Shown: positions 24,849-33,628, counted from the first letter of the stretch. The stretch: DNA of 33,949 bases from JBLHGU01 sp047615875 (GCA_047615875.1 JBLHGU010000038.1:1-33949), one strand, 5' to 3'. Notes: generated by a model not told the origin, from the sequence alone. Translations and numbers: made by a program.

Positions 24849-27828
24849 ACATTTTCTCCCCACTGGGGTCATACATGTGAGGCGATACCACCTCGACCTC
24901 GATGTTGCCTTTTCTAACCGGATCCGCAGCCACTAGTTTGCGACCCTGCCAGTTCGCATGACCGCCTTTGATGAATCCCAGGCCGATCCAATGACCCAAT
25001 ACCGGTGAATGGGTTACCGCAGTAATCCAGCCTTCACCCAATCCGGAAATTTCTTCACCACGACAGAGAATGGCTCCGGCACTAAATGTCTCAGATCGAT
25101 TAACCGGAAAAATACCAACCAGTCTTGGCCTGTCTTCCCGGAGTAGTTCGTCGCGATTCTTAAGTGTACTGCCAATATAGGATTTCTTTGGCGAAGCCAT
25201 CTTACCCAGACCGGCATCTTCAATGGTAACTCGCCCATCAAGTTCAGCCCCGGTTACATGTCCCTTTTCGATACGTAGCGCACCCAGAGCTTCCAGGCCA
25301 TATAAACAGCCATCATGCTGCTCTGCCTCTTGCCACAACATATCCATCAGAGCGCTGGAATAGTCAGACGGAACATAGACCTCAAATGCCATCTCACCGG
25401 AAAAACTGATTCGGGCAATTCGACAGGGAATATCGCCTTTGAGAGTGGTTTCAATAACACCCATAAAAGGAAATACTTCATCTTCCATCACAGCAGCGTC
25501 CGCTGTACAAGCCGCTAATACCTCGCGGGACTTGGGTCCTGCCACGGCGCAACCTGCCCACTGTTCGGAGACGGATGTCACATGCACTTTAAGATCAGTC
25601 CAACGGGTTTGTAGCAATTCTTCGAGCCACACCATAACCTTAGCCGCATGAGCCGTGGTAGTCGTCATGAAGTAATCCGTTTCGGAAAATCGCCAGGTTG
25701 TACCGTCATCCATCACGATGCCATCATCTCGCAACATGATGCCGTAACGTGCTTTACCGACAGGCAGTTTCGAAAATGGATTGGTATAGATACGATTCAG
25801 AAACTCTGTGGCACCTGGTCCCTGAATAGCAATCTTACCCAGAGATGTCACATCACATAACCCCACGGTTTTTCTAACCGTATCAGCCTCACGAACATAG
25901 GCCTCACTAATGGTTTCGCCGCTACGGGCGAAGTACCAAGGTCGATGCCATAAACCGGCCATGGTCATAGTGGCGCCATTTTGCAGATTCCACTCGTGCA
26001 TTGGTGTTCTGCGCAATGGACGAAAATGTTTATCAACACTACGGCCACTCAAAGAACCTATAGATACCGGTGTATAGGGCGGTCGAAAAGTTGTTGTACC
26101 TACTTCGGGGATGTCTTTACCCAGCGCATCAGCCATTAATGCCAAACCTATAACATTACCCACTTTACCACCGTCAGTGGCCATACCCAGAGTGGTATAT
26201 CGTTTCAGATGTTCAACAGATACGTAACCTTCCTGATGGGCCAGACGTATATCATCGCTGGTTACATCGTGTTGAGGATCTACCAGACATTTCGTTTTAC
26301 GACCGGGAACCTTTACTTCGTAAACTGGTTGAATGGGGCTTTCCCAACCACCACATTCAGGCATCACCGCGACCTGCGCCACAGTTTTACCAGACTCCTG
26401 CAATACAACCTGTGCTGCGGCTTTACCTGATTCCAAGCAATCTACAGTATTCCAGACACCCGCAGCGGAACCTATAATTTGAACGTTCTCATGGCGTTGA
26501 CGAGCAACAAAGCATGCGTTTTCTGCATTCCAGTGCGGTTTAACACCACGGTGAGACATCATATTCACCAGTGGTGACCAACCCCCGGAAATCAACAGCA
26601 AATCACAGGACTGACGACCTCGGGTAGACCATGAGTTACCAGTAGGTACAGCCAGTTCGACACCCGTTACCTGATTGCCACCACTGGCGGCATAGGGCAT
26701 ACAGCCTGTTTGAATACTAATATTTTGCTGTTCTGCTATACCTCGAACTGATTCAGAAACATGGGTTCTTGCTTCAATCATAGAGACACTAGCGCCAGCG
26801 GCAGCCAGGTCTGCAGCGACTTGATACGAAGAATCGTTATTAGTTGCCAGGGAAATAGTAGAGCCTGGTAGCACGGCATATCGATTAACGTAGGTTCTTG
26901 CCGCAGCCGCCGTCATCACACCGGGTAAATCATTATTTCCAAATGCAATGGTACGCTCTAAAGCGCCACTGGCAATAATGGTATGTTTGGTCCTCAATGT
27001 CCAGAATCGGTGCCTGGGTTGATCTGGATCAGGACTTGCCAGGTGATCTGTAACCCGTTCCAGTAATCCAGCAGTACCATAGTCGTATAATCCAAACGCA
27101 GTGGTCCGTGTCATTACCTTGACACCGGTTGCTGACAACTGGTCAAGTAATCCCTGTCGAGCATCCGCACTATCGGATTGCGACAATAAATCGCCACCTA
27201 ATAATGAATCCTGTTCTACCAGCCATACCTCAAGACCGGCACCCGCAGCAGTAATCGCCGCTTGTAAACCAGCAGGACCAGAGCCAATAACTAACAGGTC
27301 GCAAAAAGCATGTGCGTGCTCATAGTGATCTGGATCCGGCTCCCGCGAAGCCACGCCCATACCGGCTGCTTTACGGATGAACTTTTCATACCACATCCAT
27401 ATGCCAGTACCTTTTCCCCACTCCAGTGGCGGAATACCCATAAAGGTCTTGTAATAGAAACCTGCTGACAAAAAGCGTCCGATCAGGCCATTTACTGAAC
27501 CCACATCGAAACGAACACTTGGCCAGGCATTTTGACCCGATGCAGCAAGGCCGGAATATAACTCCTGCATGGTGGCTTTCACGTTTGGTTCGCGACGCGC
27601 ACCCTTCCCCACCGTAATGATGGCTCCAGATTCTTCAACACCAGCTGACATAATGCCGCGGGGTCTGTGGTACTTAAAACTTCTACCAAGAACCTTTTGA
27701 TTATTCGACATCAAAGCTGATGCCAGGGTATCTCCAGCAAATCCCTTTAATGAAGTACCGTCCCAACTAAATTCAATCTGGCGAGATCGATCTATTAATC
27801 CGCCGGAAGATAATCGTTTTGCACTCAT
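24841..27828 (-). CDS. soxA: Sarcosine oxidase alpha subunit
   Basis: 995 residues, standard length. N terminus RLSSGGLIDRSRQIEFSWDG and SFKYHRPRGIMSAGVEESG form the ferredoxin-like cap; the dinucleotide-binding motif VIGSGPAGLQAA lies near residue 180; a GCV_T/aminomethyltransferase domain begins near 600 and carries the TLKNRDELLRE and EKGHVTGAELDGR segments expected for the folate-binding part. The complex oxidatively demethylates sarcosine to glycine, passing the methyl to tetrahydrofolate as 5,10-methylene-THF and producing peroxide. The gene overlaps soxD by 4 bp (ATGA) and soxG by 8 bp. No folate-pathway genes (purU, folD, glyA) follow it here, unlike many sox operons. Confidence 0.95.
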   Translation of the reverse strand: MSAKRLSSGGLIDRSRQIEFSWDGTSLKGFAGDTLASALMSNNQKVLGRSFKYHRPRGIMSAGVEESGAIITVGKGARREPNVKATMQELYSGLAASGQNAWPSVRFDVGSVNGLIGRFLSAGFYYKTFMGIPPLEWGKGTGIWMWYEKFIRKAAGMGVASREPDPDHYEHAHAFCDLLVIGSGPAGLQAAITAAGAGLEVWLVEQDSLLGGDLLSQSDSADARQGLLDQLSATGVKVMTRTTAFGLYDYGTAGLLERVTDHLASPDPDQPRHRFWTLRTKHTIIASGALERTIAFGNNDLPGVMTAAAARTYVNRYAVLPGSTISLATNNDSSYQVAADLAAAGASVSMIEARTHVSESVRGIAEQQNISIQTGCMPYAASGGNQVTGVELAVPTGNSWSTRGRQSCDLLLISGGWSPLVNMMSHRGVKPHWNAENACFVARQRHENVQIIGSAAGVWNTVDCLESGKAAAQVVLQESGKTVAQVAVMPECGGWESPIQPVYEVKVPGRKTKCLVDPQHDVTSDDIRLAHQEGYVSVEHLKRYTTLGMATDGGKVGNVIGLALMADALGKDIPEVGTTTFRPPYTPVSIGSLSGRSVDKHFRPLRRTPMHEWNLQNGATMTMAGLWHRPWYFARSGETISEAYVREADTVRKTVGLCDVTSLGKIAIQGPGATEFLNRIYTNPFSKLPVGKARYGIMLRDDGIVMDDGTTWRFSETDYFMTTTTAHAAKVMVWLEELLQTRWTDLKVHVTSVSEQWAGCAVAGPKSREVLAACTADAAVMEDEVFPFMGVIETTLKGDIPCRIARISFSGEMAFEVYVPSDYSSALMDMLWQEAEQHDGCLYGLEALGALRIEKGHVTGAELDGRVTIEDAGLGKMASPKKSYIGSTLKNRDELLREDRPRLVGIFPVNRSETFSAGAILCRGEEISGLGEGWITAVTHSPVLGHWIGLGFIKGGHANWQGRKLVAADPVRKGNIEVEVVSPHMYDPSGEKMYG

Positions 27829-28109
27829 TGCGGTTCCTCCAACAATGACGCCAGTCCCGGATGAGCTGGCTGCACAGAAAATATTTCATGGGTCATGGTG
27901 TCGCGCTCCACAACTAACCACATACGACAACCGTTAACATGTTGCCAGGTTTCACTCTGGCGACCGCAGATATTCTCTCTAAAAAATACCGCTTCACACC
28001 AGGGCCCTGCTGCTGCATCCAAAGCTGGATATTCAATACTAGCATCACCGCCATAGGTAAACTCACTGTGGTCGCGGTCGCCACAAAAAGGACAATTTAT
28101 TCTGATCAT
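27825..28109 (-). CDS. soxD: Sarcosine oxidase delta subunit
   Basis: 94 residues, family length. The zinc ligands are all present: CPFCG (C6, C9), then H57 and C61 in WQHVNGC. YGGDASIEYPALDA and WCEAVFFRENICGRQSETW match the family. A ribosome binding site (aggg then cggt) lies in the 9-bp gap after soxB; the stop overlaps the soxA start. Confidence 0.94.
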   Translation of the reverse strand: MIRINCPFCGDRDHSEFTYGGDASIEYPALDAAAGPWCEAVFFRENICGRQSETWQHVNGCRMWLVVERDTMTHEIFSVQPAHPGLASLLEEPQ

Positions 28110-28118
28110 ATGACCGCC

Positions 28119-29384
28119 CTAACCGTGCAATTTGGGATCAGGCCCGGCGCCGCGTTCATCAATGATGACGCCGCGCTCAAAGCGTTTGAGATCGAAGTGT
28201 TCAATAGCAGAATCGGCTCGGTCGTTTGCGATTAAATCAGCAAAGTACCAACCCGATGCGGGAGTGGCTTTAAAGCCACCATAATTCCAGCCGGCATTTA
28301 GATAAAGATTATCCACTGGCGTTTTACAGATAAAAGGTGCGCCATCCATAGACATATCCATCACACCAGACCAATGACGCAGCAGACGTACGCGGCCAAG
28401 ACATGGCAAGATAGAGGTCGCACATTCAGCCACATCCTGAACGATCGGCAAATTACCGCGTTGTGCGTAGGACTTGTACCAGTCTAGATCTCCACCGAAA
28501 ACCATTCCTCCCTTATCGGACTGGGAGATGTAAAAGTGTGCCCCACCTACGCCGAAGACCACCACATGGTCAAGCAATGGCTTGAGTGGTTCAGAGACAA
28601 ATGCCTGCAATTTGTGAGTTTCAATGGGTAATCGACCAAGATCCGCCATTTGCCAAAGTTTTGAGGTGTGGCCAGCTACGGCGAAGCCTACTTTCGAGGC
28701 ACCAATATCGCCTCGGCTAGTTTCGATTCCAACAACCTTGCCATTTTCGCGCTTTACACCCGTTACTTCACAATTCTGGATAATATCCACGCCAAGCGAA
28801 TCCGCACCGCGAGCATAGCCCCATGCCACCGCGTCATGACGTGCCGTGCCAGCTCTGGGCTGTACCGCCGCTCCAATAATAGGAAATCGAGCGTTGTCAT
28901 AATTTAAGTGGGGAATTTCCTGCTTTAGTTTAGGCAAATCCCACAGTTCCCCATCGCTTCCAGTCAAGCGCATGGAATTATAGCGCCTGGCGGCACCATC
29001 TCTGGCCGCCGGTGAGTGGAACAAAGAAACATGGGACCGTTGGCTAAACATGACGTTGAAATTCAACTCATGGCTGAGGTTTTCCCAAAGCTTGAGGGAA
29101 TGTTCGTAGAATTGCCGATTGCCAGGCATCATATAGTTGGAACGAACAATCGTGGTATTGCGCCCGGCATTACCACCACCTAACCAGCCCTTTTCGATTA
29201 CAGCTATATTACGTACGCCATGATTTTTAGCCAAATAATAGGCAGTGGCCAACCCATGTAACCCCGCACCTACGATGATGACATCATAGGACGATTTAGG
29301 CTGTGGGTCTCGCCAGGCACGTTTCCAGCCCTGTTGCCCGAACAATCCATTCTTAAAAACGCTCCACGCTGAATAACGTGACAT
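28119..29384 (-). CDS. soxB: Sarcosine oxidase beta subunit
   Basis: 421 residues from the ATG at 29384; a GTG two codons earlier (29390) is inside the ggggtgatc ribosome-binding sequence and is not preferred. FAD motif VIIVGAGLHGLATAYYLAK near 36-54, NAGRNTTIVRSNYMMPGN, and GTARHDAVAWGYARG near 179-193, where the His at about 183 corresponds to the histidine that carries covalent FMN in studied enzymes. DMSMDGAPFI and AGWNYGGFKATPASGW close the substrate side. First gene of soxBDAG; the subunit holds the sarcosine-oxidising site. Confidence 0.95.
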   Translation of the reverse strand: MSRYSAWSVFKNGLFGQQGWKRAWRDPQPKSSYDVIIVGAGLHGLATAYYLAKNHGVRNIAVIEKGWLGGGNAGRNTTIVRSNYMMPGNRQFYEHSLKLWENLSHELNFNVMFSQRSHVSLFHSPAARDGAARRYNSMRLTGSDGELWDLPKLKQEIPHLNYDNARFPIIGAAVQPRAGTARHDAVAWGYARGADSLGVDIIQNCEVTGVKRENGKVVGIETSRGDIGASKVGFAVAGHTSKLWQMADLGRLPIETHKLQAFVSEPLKPLLDHVVVFGVGGAHFYISQSDKGGMVFGGDLDWYKSYAQRGNLPIVQDVAECATSILPCLGRVRLLRHWSGVMDMSMDGAPFICKTPVDNLYLNAGWNYGGFKATPASGWYFADLIANDRADSAIEHFDLKRFERGVIIDERGAGPDPKLHG

Positions 29385-29390
29385 GATCAC

Positions 29391-29616
29391 CCCGTATGGT
29401 GTTGAGGAGTTAATTTAAAAAACAGTTTATAATAGTTCGGCGGATTGTAGCGGAGGTGATAGAAATATCACAGTCGTGTCTGGCCGTTATTTTTGTTAAA
29501 AACGTCCTGAATTTGTTGAATTCCGATTAACAGGAACAAAAAATGCCTCACTGAGTGCATCTTTGAACGGAGTCAATTGTACGACAAACGACTAGATTAC
29601 CCGGGAAGGGCACCTC
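29391..29616. other. soxB upstream region with a perfect hairpin/dyad at 29456-29471
   Basis: No gene is supported. GTGATA-gaaa-TATCAC (29456-29471) is a perfect 6-bp-arm dyad 72 bp before the soxB ATG and could be an operator or an RNA hairpin in the leader. A TATAAA-like -10 can be read on the minus strand at 29431-29426, but no matching -35 is convincing. No riboswitch fold was recognised by eye. Confidence 0.35.
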
Positions 29617-29895
29617 TTACCAAATTATGACAGTCAAAGTCAGTTGTTTCACTGGCTTGAGAAGATAGTCGTTTACACCGATCATTTGGCGCCTTTCTCT
29701 ATATCCTTTCGTCTTTTTGGTCGCAAGCACAGGCATTTTTGCAGGCGGTGGTTCTTGATATTTTCTAACCCCTAGAAACCTCAGCCAGCATCAGACTCAC
29801 CCATAACGGGGAACTACATCCAGACTTATTTTCTGTAATACTTTACAAACCGCCAATTGTTTAGACCTGCTGTCTTTCACAATCAGCACCTTAAT
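29617..29895 (-). pseudogene. Relic of a single-domain response regulator (REC)
   Basis: One frame, read from 29892 down to the stop at 29617, gives the start of a receiver domain (KVLIVKDSRSKQLAVCKVLQ), then two in-frame TGA stops, then the end of a receiver domain (VRKYQEPPPAKMPVLATKK and GVNDYLLKPVKQL). The first acidic residues are damaged (VKD instead of VED), the start codon position reads ATT, and the remaining 92 codons are about 30 short of a normal ~120-residue REC. The missing piece is the strand with the phosphoacceptor Asp. The second half keeps the conserved Lys (LLKP). The gene is dead by stops and deletion; a related intact REC gene sits at 33138. Confidence 0.7.
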
Positions 29896-30146
29896 TTATG
29901 TTTACGATACATTTACTTTTCAAGCTATTGGATGAGCAGATTTTACTCCAAACATCAATCTATTATTTAGGTGGTTAGACAGACATCAAGTAGATGGATT
30001 CCTATTCAGAACGCCGATAATAGAGGCCTTATAATCCGATAATCTGGATCTATAAAAGACAAAAGGAAAGCGGTCAACATTCCATACTCTTAAAATAGAA
30101 CACACAATCCATCATATTTTATGAACTGATATTAATGCTGTATATT
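29896..30146. other. Non-coding stretch, 251 bp, between two decayed genes
   Basis: No gene seen. Contains a direct repeat of CCGATAAT (30014-30021 and 30036-30043, 22 bp apart, two helical turns). Confidence 0.3.
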
Positions 30147-30874
30147 TTAACAGGATTGAAAATTTAGATGCTTTTCAGAAAAAAGATATTTATGAAGAAT
30201 CAGCCACTCTTTCTCTGGCAATTGATGCACAGGATTCATTAAACCAGCAAAAAAATAGTGACAAGATAGTTTGTCGAGTGAGTTTCCATTATTACCGACA
30301 TGATTCGACTCACGATCACAGTCCATTTTATACATTTCTACAAATCTAGCACCAGATTGCAGTTTATTCATTTCAGTCATGGAATGATCCAGCTTATCGC
30401 CTATTACTATTCTGAATAGCGGTTTTTACCTGGTCAATCTTTCTGAGTTTTTTGCAATACAGATCGAGAAACCCAAACATTACGCCGAATCTCATCGACT
30501 ATAGCACCCTGAATTCGAAGACTCGCATAAGTCGTTAAAGATGCACCTTGACTCTCATCAAAACTGTTAATGGCTTTAAGAGGACCTAATATTCCTACTT
30601 GTTCTAGATCTTCAATTTGCAATCTTGCCGGCAATTGTCGGCACAAAGAACACGCAATGCATTTAACCAGCGGAAGGTTTTCTCGAAATAAGGCTTCTTC
30701 ATTTTTGCACGCAGCTGGATTCTTTTGAACTGGTTTACAGGAAGTAACATTGGTGCCCTGCGACATCCGTAGCTCATCTTGAAGTGTGCAATTTTCAATA
30801 GTTTCTTTGTGAGTTCTAATAAAAATTGGGATCACATTTGAATTATCCAAACTCGTAGATTTTGCTAAGTTCAT
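30147..30874 (-). pseudogene. Frameshifted FliA-like (sigma-28 type) sigma factor
   Basis: A strong ribosome binding site (aagggggtga) precedes the ATG at 30874. The first 146 codons have a ~60-residue Cys-containing extension, then a clear sigma region 2: LPLVKCIACSLCRQLPARLQ, IEDLEQVGILGPLKAI, FDESQGASLTTYASLRIQGA, IVDEIRRNVWVSRSVLQK. The frame stops at 30434 where FliA-type proteins continue into regions 3 and 4. In a different frame, 30380-30147, QLPEKEWLILHKYLFSEKHLNF lines up with region 4 (LPEREKLVLSLYY...ELNLKEI), cut short before the helix-turn-helix. The distance between the two blocks is also ~20 codons short of normal. This is best read as a once-complete sigma factor now broken; a region-2-only product could still be made. 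Confidence 0.7.
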
Positions 30875-30926
30875 AGTTCACCCCCTTCATAACCAACCTG
30901 GATATAGGCCTTTACGCTAAGGACGT

Positions 30927-30943
30927 CTGGACCGCTTGTCCAG
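30927..30943. promoter_or_regulatory. Perfect 6-bp inverted repeat between the sigma relic and pgm
   Basis: CTGGAC-cgctt-GTCCAG. It lies 53 bp upstream of the sigma relic start and 77 bp past the pgm stop. No T-run on the minus strand, so an operator or a pgm 3' hairpin rather than a textbook terminator. Confidence 0.35.
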
Positions 30944-31019
30944 TCTTTAAATCGTTTTAGCATTATTAGCAAATTGGATTCCAACAACAGAAATATCCTA
31001 AACCCATCTCCCACGGCTC

Positions 31020-32675
31020 TTAGGTGACAACCGTGGCGCCCTCCCTCCCGGTAAAATGATGAATTCGAGCTATTTGAGCCCCTGCCCCCGCTAACATGGA
31101 ATTTGATTCAATCGCATCTTCATCAAAACCAATCTCAGAAAAACGTTCAACATACATACGTAAAGTTGCCCCACTTGTCCCTGTCCCGGACAGGCGATAG
31201 ACCACTCTGGAGCCATTCTTAAAGAATATTTGCACACCCTGATTGCTTGAGATTGACTGATCAACCGGGTCAACATATTCAAACTCCCGAGCATCTTCAA
31301 TTTCGAATCCGTGGCACGAAGAGCCACACAACTGCGGTAAACTTTGGAGAAGATTACCCATCAACTCATTGGCCTGACTGATAGGTATTTCCTCGAAGTC
31401 GTGACGACAGTAGAAATTTCTGCCATAAGTGTGCCAATGCTCGTGAACTATTTCGGCAACTGGTCGCTTCAGGGCGGCGAGAATGCTTAACCAGGCCAGG
31501 ACTGTCCACAGGCCATCCTTTTCTCGAACATGATCTCCACCTGTACCGAAACTTTCTTCGCCGCAGAGATTGATACGACCATCGTCCAGTAAATTGCCGA
31601 AGTACTTCCAACCAGTGGGCGTCTCGTAACAAGGCAGGTTCATAGCTTTTGCAACTCGATCTACTGCAGTACTGGTAGGCATTGAACGTGCCACTCCGGA
31701 AAGGCCAGCAGAAAATTGAGGAATATGATGTGCATGTGCTGTAATCAGCGCAAGGCTATCACTTGGAGTAACAAAAATATTTGGGCCGAGTATCAGATTA
31801 CGATCACCATCTCCATCGGATGCTGCACCAAGAGATGCTGCTCCAGGTTTTGACATTTTCTCAAAAAGTGCTCTTGCATGAACGAGGTTAGGATCAGGAT
31901 GACCTCCCCCGAAATCCTCAAGTGGCGTCGCATTCATAAGGCTTGATGCGTCTGCGGCCAAAGTCTCTGTCAGAATTCTTTGGGCATAGGGTCCCGTGAC
32001 TGCGTGCATCGCATCAAAACAGACGGAGAGTTCTCCGCTCTGAAAAGCATCGCGAAGAAGATCGAAGTCGAAACACTGTTGCATTGTATTGAGATAGTCA
32101 GTAACGCTGTCCACTACTTCCAGCTCCATCTGCATAACACGCTGACTACCTGGATGCGATAGCTCAATGGCACCGATATCGGCAATCTTAAATGACTGAA
32201 TAGATTTAGTATTAGAAAATATTTGCTCCGTTACATTCTCTGGTGCAGGACTACCATTGGCATTATTAAATTTAATACCAAAATCATGATGAGGTCCACC
32301 CGGGTTATGACTTGCCGACAATACAATCCCACCTGTTGCATTATATCCTCGGATTAGATTAGAAACTGCCGGTGTTGATAGCAGCGCATTCTGACCAACC
32401 ATAACTTTATTGAAGCCGTTAGCAGCGGCCATTTTGATGATTGTCTGAGCCGCTGCCTGGTTAAAATATCGCCCATCGCCACCCACGACCAGACAATCTC
32501 GTTGTGCTTCTGGAATCGCATCAAAAACTGACTGAACAAAATTCTCCAAATAATTATCAGATTGAAACTGAACAACTTTTTTCCTCAATCCGGAAGTCCC
32601 CGGCCTTTGATCATCAAAGGGTTGTGTGGGGATAGTACGAATTTTATCTAACACTTGAGCATTTCCGATTGTCAT
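31020..32675 (-). CDS. pgm: Alpha-D-glucose-phosphate-specific phosphoglucomutase
   Basis: 551 residues from the ATG at 32675; aggtga lies 5 bp upstream, while the GTG at 32684 falls within that ribosome binding site. It interconverts glucose-1-phosphate and glucose-6-phosphate, linking glycogen, sugar-nucleotide and glycolytic pools. Four-domain phosphohexomutase: TQPFDDQRPGTSGLRKKV at the start, the phosphoserine loop LSASHNPGGP (S122), the metal loop DGDGDRN (D287, D289, D291), the sugar loop CGEESFGTGGDHVREKDG, and the phosphate loop YRLSGTGTSGATLRMY near the C terminus. It belongs to the ~545-residue alpha-PGM group rather than the shorter ManB/AlgC type. A glucokinase gene is 1 kb away. 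Confidence 0.95.
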   Translation of the reverse strand: MTIGNAQVLDKIRTIPTQPFDDQRPGTSGLRKKVVQFQSDNYLENFVQSVFDAIPEAQRDCLVVGGDGRYFNQAAAQTIIKMAAANGFNKVMVGQNALLSTPAVSNLIRGYNATGGIVLSASHNPGGPHHDFGIKFNNANGSPAPENVTEQIFSNTKSIQSFKIADIGAIELSHPGSQRVMQMELEVVDSVTDYLNTMQQCFDFDLLRDAFQSGELSVCFDAMHAVTGPYAQRILTETLAADASSLMNATPLEDFGGGHPDPNLVHARALFEKMSKPGAASLGAASDGDGDRNLILGPNIFVTPSDSLALITAHAHHIPQFSAGLSGVARSMPTSTAVDRVAKAMNLPCYETPTGWKYFGNLLDDGRINLCGEESFGTGGDHVREKDGLWTVLAWLSILAALKRPVAEIVHEHWHTYGRNFYCRHDFEEIPISQANELMGNLLQSLPQLCGSSCHGFEIEDAREFEYVDPVDQSISSNQGVQIFFKNGSRVVYRLSGTGTSGATLRMYVERFSEIGFDEDAIESNSMLAGAGAQIARIHHFTGREGATVVT

Positions 32676-33137
32676 GTAATTCACCTATATTAACGGGATG
32701 TGCAGGATGCCTGGAACAGGTCAACGAGTTTATCGATGATTCCTCTGTAAAAAGCAGGGTGAATAATTGTATTTAATCCGATAATTTGCTGATCCGTATA
32801 ACCAGGTTTCAGGAAAGAGCCGCTTGCATAAGATTATCAGTAATACCGGGGCAAGCTAGTTCCTCGCCATATAATTCTACACAATAGTTCTGGGAATAAA
32901 ACCATACAAAACCGGGTAATATGGAAGCTAACTTACGATAGTTGGTTTAACCAAGGAATTTATATATCATCCAATAAACGAAAATAATTTTTGTTATTGA
33001 TAAAAACGACAACTTCTAGAACTACGCATCTAATTAATGTAGTTCACATGGAAACGGATTTAGATGTAGTTAATAAAGTAGCAAATGCCAAACTAAGTTA
33101 ATATTTAGACTACATGTAAATCGGAGCTATTATTACG
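32676..33137. other. Intergenic region, 462 bp, divergent control of pgm and the receiver gene
   Basis: No complete gene. Two short minus-strand open stretches (32809-32946 and 32690-32830, different frames, no start codon) translate to protein-like text, e.g. YCVELYGEELACPGITDNL, and could be a decayed gene, but chance cannot be excluded. The 11-mer AATCCGATAAT at 32775-32785 also occurs at 30033-30043. Confidence 0.3.
33019..33115 (+). promoter_or_regulatory. Cluster of GTAGTT/AACTAC half-sites upstream of the receiver gene
   Basis: A perfect dyad GAACTAC (33019-33025) and GTAGTTC (33039-33045) with a 13-bp spacer, another ATGTAGTT at 33064-33071 and an inverted ACTACAT at 33109-33115, all within 120 bp of the receiver-gene start at 33138. 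Consistent with binding of a dimeric regulator; none identified. Confidence 0.4.
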
Positions 33138-33500
33138 ATGATTATTCTTGTCGCGGAGGACAATCTTGCCAACCAGGAATTAGTGGTGGATATGCTTGAG
33201 CATGAAGTTGTTGTCGCAGAAAATGGTCAACGAGCAGTAGATATTTTTAAAACTCAGCAAATAGACCTAGTATTGATGGACTGTGGCATGCCGGTAAAGA
33301 ACGGATTTCAAGCCAGCCTTGAAATCCGAACCTTAGAACAATCGACTGGATCTGCTGCCACGCCAATCATCGCACTAACTGGAAATGTTGATTCTGGTAT
33401 TGAAAATCAATGTCGTTCAGCTGGAATGAATGACTATCTAGCCAAGCCATTCGTCATGGCTACTCTAACGAGCAAATTGATTCAATGGCGACCCAATTGA
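33138..33500 (+). CDS. Stand-alone receiver-domain (REC) response regulator
   Basis: 120 residues, receiver domain only, no output domain. Acidic pair E7/D8 (VAEDN), phosphoacceptor D48 (LVLMDCGMP), T81 (IIALTGN) and K103 (YLAKPF) are all present, so it should be phosphorylatable. The pattern (EDNLANQELV, ALTGN, AGMNDYLAKPF) is that of the REC domain at the end of hybrid kinases. It is 3 residues shorter than relatives between helix 1 and strand 2 (MLEHEVVVAENG where most have MLE-x-LG-HEV). ggag lies 11 bp before the ATG. It probably acts by protein contact or in a phosphorelay; partner unknown. Confidence 0.88.
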   Translation: MIILVAEDNLANQELVVDMLEHEVVVAENGQRAVDIFKTQQIDLVLMDCGMPVKNGFQASLEIRTLEQSTGSAATPIIALTGNVDSGIENQCRSAGMNDYLAKPFVMATLTSKLIQWRPN

Positions 33501-33628
33501 CCGAACTTTCGATCAGATAATTTCAAGCTAATTCTCTATCGGGCAATTAGTTTTGGTAGCTTTACCAACGAACAATATAGCTCAAATCGCCAATTTCGAT
33601 AAAGTAGGCAAACGAGGTTAGTTAACGC

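Noticed and set aside
27939..28235. 98-codon plus-strand frame across soxD and the end of soxB
   Set aside because: It runs antisense to two well-supported sox genes and its translation shows no domain.
29391..29616. Glycine riboswitch upstream of the sarcosine oxidase operon
   Set aside because: Looked for because the product is glycine; no conserved riboswitch core was recognisable by eye, only a short dyad.
32690..32946. Protein-like minus-strand open stretches upstream of pgm
   Set aside because: No start codon, two different frames of only ~46 codons, and no family recognised; chance open frames of this size are expected. Kept only as a remark in the intergenic entry.
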